Source of the DNA: Russula earlei
Taxonomy: Eukaryota > Basidiomycota > Agaricomycetes > Russulales > Russulaceae
Length of the DNA stretch: 64,000 nucleotides
Assembly (NCBI GenBank): GCA_025769875.1
Contig: JAGFNK010000242.1
Span: 1-64,000, forward strand
Direction of reading: 5' to 3'
Below the pieces are notes generated by a model. It made no database searches. It saw only the letters and a list, made by a program, of their open reading frames with translations, and had not been told where the DNA came from. The stretch's first letter is position 1. Each line of letters begins with the position of its first letter. Positions 22,497-32,404 of this stretch are shown here, in pieces. The position numbers were made by a program, and so were the translations under genes.

Positions 22497-22989
22497 TGTC
22501 ACAAGAACTGGTAAATTGGACTGGACTGGCAACCGGATAAGCCTACCCGGACATGTCTTGAGTTTCCTGCGTGTTTCATGACTCACTTACAGCCTCACAT
22601 GTACCAGACGTTTCCTGCATGTTCCAGTTTGATCACCTCATTTCTACCTCATGAACACTATTTGATATAGTACTCTACATTTATATAAGACTGTCATTCA
22701 ATGAGAACAAGCTCTAAGCTTGTTCTCCTGTGAAATATCACTGGTTTCTAGCTTCAGAACTTGTAGGCTTGCAAGACATCAAGCAATCTGTCTGAAACTT
22801 CCACTACTCACAAGTCTTCTCAATGCGAAGACTTATTCGTAGGTTCCCCTCTCCGCGGAACGTATTTGCCTTGGCAACATCATCTCCGAGATCCCCGAAA
22901 TCCGTGAAGACTTAGTGTCTCACTCAACTTGCTGCACTCATCTCACGCATGAACTGATTTGTCAGCAACACCACCCCCAGTTGGTGACA
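22497..22989 (+). repeat. 3' LTR of element G (493 bp)
   Basis: Same termini as 15611-16102. It differs from the 5' copy mostly by C/T or G/A at CpG positions (for example AAATTGGACTGG versus AAATCGGACCGG near the start), and the decayed sites differ between the two copies. That pattern means the mutations came after insertion. Confidence 0.93.
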
Positions 22990-23650
22990 GAACCAGTACC
23001 AGCCAGCCCTACACCGACAATGGTACAAGGGTATTCAGAGGAGGAGATTAACATCCTCCAAACCGTGTCAGGCATGCACCTTTGAGGAGGGGCAGGATCA
23101 GAGGTGTCACCAAACCCTTCCCCCCAGAGCTCCATCTACTACCATTCTTATAGCAGTAGTGGAGAAGCATCCACTGCGACAGCTGAGTTCATTCCAGAAC
23201 CTTGGCAGCTGAACATGATAGAAGGAAGGAGGAAGAGGAACCAATGCAAGTACTGTGGCAAGGTAGGACATTTCAATAAGTATTGTCCACTGCCCCACCA
23301 GTATTGCCATGACCAGCTGGCAGTGGATGCTGCCTCACATTGCCTGGTGCCTCCCTATCATTGTTCCTATGCACCCATCAGATTGTGCCTTTTCCACTGA
23401 GGATGGGAACTGGCATACCTGAGCAAGAGGAAGTCCAATCAGGAGAGGGAGGACATTGCCAACCCACACATCCTGCAGGTAGCAAAAGGAGAAGGGTCCA
23501 GGACCCTTCAAGAGCTTTTCACTGCAACCCCTCTCCGCTCTGACACACCTCCAGTCAGGAGGTTACCCAGGGACTCTGATAGACTCCCACAGATCATGTC
23601 TCTTTCAGCCATTGCTGAGGAGTCAGAGGCGATAGTAGCCTCAGCATTGG
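22990..23650 (+). pseudogene. Element C third ORF, C-terminal part with CCHC knuckle
   Basis: Continues the reading frame broken at 15610 (PEPV joins PASPTPTMVQGYSEEE). It has a Ser/Tyr-rich stretch, then CKYCGKVGHFNKYC (about 23247-23288), a C-x2-C-x4-H-x4-C knuckle. The frame carries one TGA near 23082 and runs into LTR-D at about 23650. The 3' LTR of C is not visible, so C ends by truncation here. Confidence 0.6.
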
Positions 23651-24434
23651 CAGTCACAAAGGAGTACCCTTGGTAATAGAGTGCCACAAATCAAATGGAC
23701 AGTCTGAAGACTGTCTGCTACTTTATTGAGCACTTAATGTACATACTACAAGGGAACTGCCAAATAGGGAACAAGTCATAACCTTGTTATTAAGCACAAT
23801 TGATGGATGAGTAAGAAGTTGGAGTATGCTTAGTGAGCATGCTCAGTCATGCTCAGTAAGCTGCTGAGTAAGGAGGCCCATAATGATGAGTAAGGGCCTT
23901 TAGAGTCCATGTGTTCACTGCTTAGTGCACATGCAAAGCACCTGATTCTTTTACTGTTAGTTAGTTTAGGGCCGGTCATCTGAGGACTTGTGGTTTTGTC
24001 CATGGAATAGAGCTGTCTATAAGGCCCCTTATATAGTTCTATTAGAGTCCTTAGAGTCAACCTTAATACTTCTATTAAGGTCCTTAGTATTGCCTTATAT
24101 TTCATTCTAAGGTTATTAGAGTTAGTCTAATAACATGTTATGGGGCCTATAGTATCTTCATTAGTGTCTATTGTAGAGCATTTTGGGTCATCCTAAAGGG
24201 TCTTTAGGAAGCCTATAATACTGTCTTGTATAGCTAGAAGGGTTGTCACTAAGTAGGGCTTGCTGTATGTTGATTGTGCCTAGAATCAATCACGTGACAA
24301 TGCGCATGCAATATTGTGGACACCTCTACTCACCCCTTTTGCTCATATGAACAGGGTGGCATCATAGAGGCTGGGTTTCCTCTAATAAGGAAGGGTCTCC
24401 TTCAAGGGCCCTCTCTGGAAAATGGTTCACAACA
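23651..24434 (-). repeat. LTR-D copy 3, missing about 200 bp of its 3' end
   Basis: Reverse-orientation LTR-D. The right edge reads GGTTCACAACA (complement of a D 5' terminus). The left edge starts mid-LTR at GGCAGTCACAAAGG, so the 3' terminal part is missing. It joins the end of element C to the C-terminal end of the hAT transposase, probably marking a deletion or recombination junction. Confidence 0.7.
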
Positions 24435-25141
24435 CCATGGCCATTGAGGGTCATCTGGCACATCCACCCCTATATCAGCTGTGTTGTCTTCATCATCATC
24501 AAGTTCTTGAAGCAGAGCATGCAGGACCTTGCTCTTTGTAGATAGTACTGGTCATGTTGTCACAGGACCACTATTCAACCATAGCCACCATTCTTTGAAC
24601 TAAAAGTACTGAGCAAATGAAATGGAAGAGAGGAACTTGAATATACCTCCTCCTCAACACAATTCTGGACTTCCTCCTGGAGTCCAGTTGACCAGTGCTT
24701 CTTGAAGTATCCCATTTCTCCTTTGGATTAAGAACTAGAGATATATCAGCAATGTCAAAGGTGTAGGATAAGATATAATACTCATAGTCATCAACATGAT
24801 GTACATAGGAGAGTTGGTTGTCTTCTCATAGTTCTTGTCAATCTTCTCACATGTGGCATGAAGGGCAGAGGAAAATGGCTGAAATTTAGGATGGCCAGTG
24901 TGTGTGGACCATGCTTGGTGAAGGGCTTCCAGTGAGGGAATTGCATAGTGAAGAGTTGGGACATTGTTGGATGAAAATGCCTGTTGAGCATTATCAGCAT
25001 GCTAAAAAACATCAAGCTTTGATTTAAAGAGATAATGGCAGACATAGACTTAGCAAGCCAAGGAAGATATTCATGTGCAACCACTCATTAGTTGTAAGCT
25101 TCAGCTCACATACTGTATCTTATCCCATTTTATGTAGTTGT

Positions 25142-25621
25142 TGTTGAAAATAGACGCAGTATGTGTGATTAGATAGCAGCAGATGATAAGATCGCAGGCA
25201 GATCTATCAGACAATAGTTCAGTTTGGTTGACACAAAACTAATATAAATAATGTACCTATCAGACAATAGCTACAAGGCGTTGTTAATACTGTGAGATAA
25301 GATGTCATAGTGTAAATACTCACTTCAGTTTGGTTGACACAAAACTGAAGTGATCTACGTACTTTGTGGCGTTCTTAAGTACCTGAGACCGCCACTAGAT
25401 GCAGTACAGTTAACTACCATAACGGATCACTAAGTAAGTCCAAGGATCAGTTGTAAGTAGCTACCGATTGTTCTAAATCACTCTATCAATGTAACTAACG
25501 CGTGCTGCAGCGTATGAGCTGAGCCGGTGATGCCCGGTCCGGGTGATCCGACGCGTCAGCGCATCCGAGTTGTGATCACATCACAACACACCTGAGACTC
25601 TGGGCAGTGCAGATCTCAACA
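25142..25621 (-). repeat. Solo LTR F1 with paired hairpins, inside hAT 1
   Basis: TGTTGAAAATAGACGC to GCAGATCTCAACA, with perfect target duplication GTTGT (25137-25141 and 25622-25626). Contains direct repeats CTATCAGACAATAG (25204-25217, 25257-25270) around palindrome A (25220-25240), and palindrome B at 25321-25352 (arms CACTTCAGTTT/AAACTGAAGTG). A further hairpin is at 25366-25395 (GTGGCG/CGCCAC). Unlike its surroundings it keeps many CpGs near its 3' end. The parent element was not found. Confidence 0.85.
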
Positions 25622-26081
25622 GTTGTGTGCTTCTCAACAAAGTTCATCAATAAATGCATCGATGCACTGTGGAAAATGAGTAAGGGGTAGATATCTTAGA
25701 CATCTTCATTTAGAACTTGTTATGCACATCCTTTTTTCTTTCCACACAATCAAGCATAAGAAATGTTGATGACCATCACACCTTCATATCAAGGATAAGT
25801 TGAACAGAAGGTCTGTGGTTTACCTTATTCTGAATGGTTTTCCACATTTCTTTTCACTTCAATGAGGAGCATTCCTGCTCAGAGGTACGCAACATCAACA
25901 TTCTCAGGCTAAGTATTGAAACTTGCCTTGACAACAATTGCCCTTACCAGCCCCACCTCATCAGGTGATGTTGGTATATGTGCATCCAGCTGCTTTGGAT
26001 CAAAATTGGGCGACTTGCTGTATGTTGAGATGAGCATTTGTGTTGCCAGGTTGATGACATGTGTGAGACAGCTATTGTTTG

Positions 26082-26949
26082 TGTCACAGTAACAAGCCGT
26101 GTCAGTTCTCAAGCCTGAAGTCGAGTTGATAGTGGAAGTGTGTTCTGGTGAATGGGCTGATTCCTGTAGTAGAAGAGTAAGGATCCTTGCAGCGGTCAAA
26201 GTGTTTTATACTAAACAGGTTATGGCCAATAGACCCTTCCTAGTATGACTCAGTCTGTTGAGAAGCTATAGGAAGTTTGTAATGGGATAGACTAGGGCTG
26301 GTTCCACTAGCTATATGCATCCAAGTCCATTGTAGACCTTGAACACGCAGAGAGAGAAAGGTATGTCTTGAAGGAGGAGAGCTCTTCTCAGTAGAGTGAA
26401 GAGAGACTCTTAGGGGAGGAAGGGAGAGGTGAAGAGTAGATGGTAGATGGTGTGTGTGTGTGTGAAGAGTTGATGAAATGGAGAGGTGGATGTGGTTTGA
26501 GGATTAGGAGTTGAGTGGGTTGCAGGCAAATATGTTTGGACAAGAGTAGGTTGGATTCTACAAGAGACCAAGCTTAGGGCTTTGGTCACAAAGTACTGAG
26601 CTTATATATACAGGAGAAGCGCAGCAGTAGCTGTGCTTTGACTGTGCTACTAGTATAGTAGGAGTCATAATAAGTAGGAGTCATAGAAATGAGGCCACAA
26701 ATGAGTCAGAACCAAGTGACTGTGCTGCACAATAGGTGTGCAGCATTGCACAGTCAAAACTAAGAAGTAAGTATAAAAGGAAAGAGAACCAAACAAAGGG
26801 AAAGCAACAGCAATCCAGTGTTAACTGGACATGTATGGATCACATGATAACACAGAAGAGATCACAAGACCAGTAAGTAAAGGGATGTACAAAGGAAGCA
26901 GTCCATAGCAAAAGGGGAGAAGTAAACGTAAAAGGAAAATGTTGTAACA
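26082..26949 (-). repeat. Solo LTR of family B inside a hAT intron
   Basis: An 868 bp copy of the LTR of element B (compare 12938-13820), same orientation. Perfect 5 bp target duplication GTTTG (26077-26081, 26950-26954). It lies in the short intron of the hAT transposase gene. Confidence 0.93.
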
Positions 26950-26974
26950 GTTTGTCAGTAACTGTATTCAGTAC

Positions 26975-27937
26975 TGTCATGAACCATTCTCTGGAGAGGG
27001 CCCTTGAAGGACCCTTCCTTATAGGAGGAAACCCAGCCTCTATGGTATCACCCTGTTCACACGAGCAAAGAGGGTGAGTAGAGGTGTCCACAATATCGCG
27101 CGTGCATTGTTGCGCAAGCGATTCTCGGCACAATCAACATACAGCAAGCCCCACTTAAAGACAACCCTTCTAGCAACAAAGGACAGTATTAGGGCCTTCC
27201 TAAGGACCCTTTGGAACGACCCTAGGAACTCTACAATAGGCACTAACCTAGTATCAAAGGCCCTACAACGCGTTATTAGACCAACTCTAATAACTATAGA
27301 ACAAACTAGAAGGCAATACTAAGGACCTTAATAGAAGTATTAGGGTCAACTCTAAAGACCCTAATAGAACTATATAAGGGCCTTATAAGATGACACTATT
27401 CCCTAACCAAACTACAAGTCCTCAAATGACCAGCCCTAAACTAACTAACAGGAAATGAATCATGTGCTCGCACATGCACTAAAACAGTGAAACACGTGGA
27501 CAATGGAAGCTCTTACTCATCAAAAAGAGCCTTCTTACTCAGCAGCTTACTGAGCATGACTGAGCATGCTCAGTAAGCGTCCTCCGACTTCTTACTCATC
27601 ACTCTATTGTGCTTGATAACAAGGTTATGACTTGTTCCCTATTTAGCAGTCCTCTTGTAATATATAAGCACTCAATAAAGTAGCGGACAGTCCTCAGACT
27701 GTCCATTTGTTTACGGCACTCTCTACCCCTGGGATACTCCTTTAAGGACCATCCCCTTGTGACTAACCTGGCCTCTTCCCTGCGTGATTGTTCTACTCTC
27801 ACAGTAACAGTATCTCTCTGGTATCTGTTACTACTCTGGACTCTACTCTTTGCCCATGCGATCTTGGACATCTATCGACTCGTCTTCAAGCTTATCCCTT
27901 GCTCTTGAACTGGATAGTTCAACAGTGAGTCTTGACA
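26975..27937 (+). repeat. Solo LTR of family D inside the same hAT intron
   Basis: A 963 bp LTR, TGTCATGAACC to GAGTCTTGACA, the most complete D copy uninterrupted by other elements. Flanks AGTAC and GGTAC (26970-26974, 27938-27942) are a probable target duplication with one change. TATATAAGCACTC near 27660 is a TATA box. The stretch TGTCCATTTG and the 3' terminus GTCTTGACA are shared with LTR A, so families A and D are distantly related. Confidence 0.88.
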
Positions 27938-28614
27938 GGTACACTCATGGACAAAGCATACTTGATCCATCTCTTCCTTCCATTGTACTTCTTGCCTGTA
28001 ATGGTCTTCAGTTGTGCAGTGAATTCCTTCATCATTGTTGGATTGTTGCTTGTGTTATCACAGGTGACATGGCCAACCTTGCTAGAGGATAAGCATGATG
28101 GGAGCATGATAGCAATGATGTGCTTACCTTATGCTCAATTCTGACATGTTTAACTATTTTGAATAGTGCTTGACCCAGCTGTTCACTGTTGTGTGCATTG
28201 TTGAGTTGTGTGAGACCAATCAGAGCACTCTTGAGTTCCTATTTGCAAGGCATTGGCTCCTCAATCCAGTGTGCCATGACCACAAAGTAGCCATCTGTGT
28301 TTCCCACCTGCCGTGCATCACAAGTCAAGCTCACTTTGCCTTGAATGGTAGGATCCTGTAATACAATGAGAAACAAACAAACAAGCATAAAAATGACAGG
28401 GAATGACAATGTGTCCATGCAAAGTTGACAAATTAAAGTTTGATGATTACCCCAATTGATTCAAGCCAGGGCTTGATGGCCTGGCTCTGGCTTTTCAAAT
28501 CTTAGGCTAGGCCAAAGCCATCATGAAGCCATCACTTTGGCCCAGCTCAGCCCAGCTTATTTCAGCCTGGCTTGGCCCAGCTCGCAGCCTGAGGCCAGGC
28601 CAGGCAAAACACTA

Positions 28615-28872
28615 CTCAAGACTTCCCTCCTCTCTCTGTCTCCTCTCTTGCATGAGCCTGCTTCTGCTGAACATGATAGTTCACCATGTCCTTGGGCATG
28701 CATGTCTGTTTTGATGTGGCAGGCATGGCAAACAGTGAGCACCATGATGACTTCAGTCTTTCTGAGTCAACTGTACAATTTGAACTCAGTACATGGTGCT
28801 GAATGGATTGCCAGACCCAGGAATGTGCAGAATAAGTCATTATTTGCCACTTATTGTTGAATTCTTGGGAGA
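28615..28872. other. Unassigned interval between hAT 1 and a MITE
   Basis: No coding region or repeat boundary could be supported here. The sequence is CpG-poor like its neighbours. A weak minus-strand frame exists but shows no known motif. Confidence 0.4.
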
Positions 28873-29017
28873 GGGGTTTCAAAGTAGTACTTATTTGTTA
28901 CTTATTCTTATTTGTTACTTGTTACAGTTACTTATTGCTGATTTGGCAGTAAAATGCAAATAAGTGACAAATAAGTAACAAAATAAGTGGCCAATAAGTG
29001 GCTACTTTGAATGCCCC
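28873..29017. mobile_element. Short palindromic MITE (145 bp)
   Basis: The ends GGGGTTTCAAAGTAG and CTACTTTGAATGCCCC are inverted, and the complementarity continues inward through repeated ACTTATTTG/CAAATAAGT units, so nearly the whole segment folds on itself. It is non-coding. No clear target duplication was found, so the superfamily is unknown. Confidence 0.6.
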
Positions 29018-29244
29018 TATTGATTAGGCAAATTAAGCATATATAATCCCACTGGTGATTCAGGGCAACTCATGTTGCATCTTAGGTTACATAACTTGGG
29101 AACTGAGCTGCCCTCTCTTAAGCATTTGACTAATTTCTAATTGTTTGGGTTGACATATTTTACAATAATGTGATGCATGAGAAGAGGGTAACAAATCAAT
29201 CAATTGTTTTAAAATAATTTGTAATCTGAGCTGAGTTGATTCAG

Positions 29245-29340
29245 TGGTCAATATATTTTATTGACCACTGAGTTGAGTTTTAGTGAACTGGACTTATCCA
29301 TTCCTGTCCATCATGTGATGACTTGGGACTGCAATGATGG
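29245..29340. repeat. Degenerate relative of a foldback arm with a small hairpin
   Basis: CAGTGGTCAAT and ATTGACCACTG form a 13 bp hairpin around 29246-29274. The following GAGTTGAGTTTTAGTGAACTGGACTTATCC resembles the right arm of the foldback element at 29378-29784, so this looks like an older, partial copy of the same family. Confidence 0.5.
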
Positions 29341-29377
29341 AGCACAATGGTGACCATACTGAGTCAGAGCAGGCATT

Positions 29378-29784
29378 CACAATGGGCAGGCAGGGATAAG
29401 TCAAGTCTGCTTATAGTCAACTCAGTGGACAATAAAACTAAAATATTCCAAGTGCTGAGTAGGCTCTGTTGTGGCCACAAATTATATTACATAAGTAATG
29501 ACTTTAGTAGAGCACAAAAAAATGTGACAAAAAAGGTTAAATATGGACAGTCTTCTCATTCTTGCACAACATTTACCCTAGCCTTGCTAAAAGTTGTGCC
29601 AGAATGAGTAGACCGCTCATATTTAACCTTTTTGGTCACATTATTCATGCTCCACTAAAGCCATTACTTATGTAATATAATTTGTGGCCACAACAGAGCC
29701 TACTCAGCACTTGGAATATTTTACTTTTATTGTCCACTGAGTTGACTATAAGCAGACTTGACTTATCCCTTCCTGCCCATTGTG
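29378..29784. mobile_element. Foldback element with about 190 bp arms
   Basis: The left arm starts CACAATGGGCAGG (29378) and the right arm ends CCTGCCCATTGTG (29784). The arms are near-perfect inverted copies, including TCAAGTCTGCTTATAGTCAACTCAGTGG, TGCTGAGTAGGCTCTGTTGTGG and the TTAAATATG block next to a short centre around 29570. It is non-coding. A 3 bp ATT flank on both sides may be a target duplication. The right end coincides with the left flank of the second hAT-like element. Confidence 0.8.
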
Positions 29785-30528
29785 ATTAGTGATGTTATGG
29801 CCTGGCTCAGCCTGATAGCCACAGCTAAGGCCTGGCTTTGAATGGCTCAGGCTTTCAAAATCTTAGGCCATTGCCACAAGGGTGGCTTTTGGCCAGCTTA
29901 GGCCCAGCTCAGGCTAAAGCCATGGCTTGTTACCAGTAAACTGCTAGTTTTATGCGAGTTAGTCTGCATACATCATTCATCTCAGAGAGTGACATCCTAG
30001 GCCCATGCAAGAAGGACTATGATGAGCATGTGGCATCGATAGTGTGCAGTCATGAGGGCTGAGAGAAGTTTGGCTCGTTGAAGGGCAAGCAGATGAAGGA
30101 GACACCAAGCCACTTGACAAACTGCAAGAAGGTGCACAACAAGCTGATAATGATGATCATGAGCAGCAAGGGTGTCAGGGGAAAGAAGCAGTCCCTGCAG
30201 GAGAAGCATAGGCATCTGCACACACACATTGAGTGGTCAAGGAAGCCTCATCACTAAACCACTGCCATGGCTGGACTTGCAAAAGCAGTTGGGTGCTCCT
30301 TGGGTTCATTCAAGGCTGGCAAACCTCCCACCCCTTTGTTTCTTTGTTTGTTTTTTCTATTTTGTCATCCTGTCAAGCTGCAAGAGTGATTGTGGCAGGT
30401 CATGATCATTCACCTATTGCTGATGGTAATGGCAGTGTTTGGATTTTGCACTGCTGTAAGGACTGGCCATGGAATCATGTGCAGAAATGTGTCAACATCC
30501 CTTGCCACCAACCCCATGTGCATGCGCA

Positions 30529-30913
30529 TGTTGCGCAGCATAGAGCACAGCTAACAGGCCAAGCAACCTACCTTAGAGATGGTGCTAATGCTCAAGTGAT
30601 ATTGAGGTCTAGAGCAATATGTATACTCATCTACATATATGGTATTCATACCTCTATGACCCAGGGCTGTTCCTAAGTCCAAAAAAGGTGACTACAGGTG
30701 TCCGCTATATTGTGCATACAATGACATGTGATGTGGAAACATTCTAGATGCAGCATAAGGCTGCATCTTGTGATAGATAGTGTAGTATGCGTAACCCTAT
30801 TGCCATATGCACATATTCTAAAGTTCTGTCCAACACATAACATCTATGAGTGGATCTTGAACCTTGTATGGAGGTCTTCGCCTTCTTTGATACATTCAGG
30901 TTCTGGTTCAACA
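30529..30913 (-). repeat. Solo copia LTR (385 bp), inverted
   Basis: The reverse complement of the 385 bp LTRs of the copia element at 43226-48944, same length (TGTTGCGCAGCAT to CTGGTTCAACA). The flanks GCGCA (30524-30528) and GCACA (30914-30918) are a target duplication with one CpG transition. Confidence 0.88.
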
Positions 30914-31453
30914 GCACATGCCACCTCCCTCTCATCCCAGCCCCTTGCCACACCACTCATGCACATGACATCAACATCTTGCCCAGCCCTTGCCACTGAT
31001 GTCAAGCCCTTGTCACATCACCCACCCCTCACCACTGAGCATGCGCACACACCACACCCAGGCTCACATGACATGCTTGCATCTCCAGCCTTTCATGACT
31101 GCCTTGACTGCCTTGCCAGTTCTTGACTCCCTTTCATGACTCCCATTCCCTTTCACATTCTGATTCCTTTCATCTCATATTGTCCTTTAATACTGCTGCC
31201 TGTACACAAAAATTCTAGCTACTTTCTGGAATAAAAAGATCCCTCTTGTCTGCCCCTTGATCCAACTGCCTCAAGAAGTCTTCATCGTGTATGCATCTGT
31301 GCTCAGCATTCCAGCTGGGACCACTCTCCTCTCCTCTCCTCTCCCTCCTCTTTCCACTGGATTGGTCAGCTTCATGATCTCACTTGCACATCACCAGATG
31401 CACTACACTGCCATGACCTTACTGGTAGCCCAGACTGGAAGTTGTGTTCTTTA

Positions 31454-32006
31454 GGCCCCTTTTACCAACTGAGAATTCTTGAATCTTGAACTTGAACTTG
31501 GATTTCGGGATTTTCTGAGAGTGACAGGAATGACAGGTATGATGTAAGTGACATAATAAACTAATATGAGTCTATTTCAAATATGAGTTATTTTTTGGTG
31601 TGATTTGCTGGGTTTACATGTGATATGTAAAATATTTTTTCTAACCCTTCCTTCCACTCCTTCCAAGTGGGGTATTGCAAGCATGTCATAAGGCAGAATA
31701 TGTGTCACCAATGTGTGGGTGCACATCTTTGTGCAAATTTTGTATGTGCAGCACTGGTGAAAATGGGGCTGCAAGCACCCAGATGTTGAGCTCGAGTTGG
31801 ACTGCTCGACTCTGAGTTTGACGCTGACACATCATGTGTAACCCCAAATATGTGAGTATGCAAATGACAACAAAAAAAAATGCATATTAATTTATTATAT
31901 ACATCATATCACTTACATCACTCCTGTCACTCCTGTCACTCCCAGAAAATCCCAAAATCCAAGTTCAAGTTCAAGATTCAAGAATTCTTGGTTGGTAAAA
32001 GGGGCC
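31454..32006. mobile_element. MITE with about 105 bp terminal inverted repeats and TTA target duplication
   Basis: Starts GGCCCCTTTTACCAACTGAG and ends with the complement GGTAAAAGGGGCC. Inverted similarity extends through the tandem ACTTGAACTTGG and TGACAGGAATGACAGG motifs. It is flanked by TTA (31451-31453, 32007-32009), the target-site pattern of PIF/Harbinger elements. No transposase coding is seen. Confidence 0.75.
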
Positions 32007-32404
32007 TTATTATTAATCAACTTGTTCTTCTGTAATATAGTGAATTCCTGAACTTGTGTGTTTTGCAAGCTTTCAAACAACTGCAAATATAATTTTATAC
32101 CATCATAAAACTGAAACTACACAGTTATTGATTGCAAAATTCCGGGTGCAGAGGTGTGAATTCAGGCACCAAAAGCCGCAGCTTGGGCCCTCAGGCTTTC
32201 AAGATCTCAAGCCTGGGCCGTGGGCCGCTCCGAGCCGTTGACACGGCCCAGGTCGGCTCGGCCCCTGCAGGCTCGGCCCCGGCCGGCTTCCGGCCTTGAG
32301 CCGGGCCGCCAACATCACTAAATCGTGATTGGCAATCGGTATCTTGTTAACAACCACCGCACTGGAGTGGTCGTCAGAAAATCTCAGGCAGCAGGGCAGA
32401 GACG

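Larger units (their letters stand above)
15611..22989 (+). mobile_element. Complete Ty3/gypsy element G (7379 bp)
   Basis: Full-length insertion with 5' LTR 15611-16102, gag, pol, a third ORF and 3' LTR 22497-22989. It is flanked by a perfect 5 bp target duplication GAACC (15606-15610 and 22990-22994). It lies inside the third ORF of element C, which reads through when G is removed. A purine tract AACAAGGGGGTAA precedes the 3' LTR. The LTRs differ mainly at CpG sites, with each copy keeping different ones. Stops in gag, pol and the third ORF are mostly TGA, so it is now defective. Confidence 0.95.
24435..28355 (-). pseudogene. hAT transposase gene, broken, with short introns
   Basis: Exons read on the minus strand: 28355-28128 (VSLTCDARQ, VVMAHWIEE), 28077-27962 (GHVTCDNTSNN, MMKEF, GKKYNGRKRW), 26071-about 25936 (THVINLATQMLIS), about 25885-25830 (KEMWKTIQNK), 25815 on (WSSTFLMLD) and 25130-24440 (LTTNEWLHMN). 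These are hAT superfamily blocks. The intron between W-I-N and C-L-T-H was about 49 bp but now spans 26072-27961 because two solo LTRs sit in it. Stops (a TAG after MPCK and several TGAs) and frameshifts make it a pseudogene. The intron after VVK appears to use a GC donor (GCAAGT). Confidence 0.75.
24435..28614 (-). mobile_element. hAT-like DNA transposon 1, interrupted by three solo LTRs
   Basis: Minus-strand hAT relic. Its coding exons are spread over 24435-28355 and are split by solo LTRs F (25142-25621), B (26082-26949) and D (26975-27937). The right end (about 28450-28614) is a GGCC-rich subterminal region ending CAGGCAAAACACTA, whose complement TAGTGTTTTGCCTGG resembles the TAGTGATGTTGGC ends of the element at 29787-32321. 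The left end is cut by LTR-D at 24434. The N-terminal coding region is missing, so an internal deletion is also likely. Confidence 0.75.
29787..32321. mobile_element. hAT-like element 2 with GGCC-rich subterminal regions
   Basis: Left end TAGTGATGTTATGGCC, right end GGCCGCCAACATCACTA. Both ends are followed inward by 100-150 bp of repeated GGCC/AGCC motifs. The flanks ATTGTGAT (29779-29786) and ATCGTGAT (32322-32329) form an 8 bp duplication with one CpG change, as expected for hAT. A copia solo LTR and a MITE sit inside. A weak frame (about 29985-30230) could be transposase remnant, but no motif is certain. Its right end lies 84 bp from the start codon of the dioxygenase gene. Confidence 0.65.
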
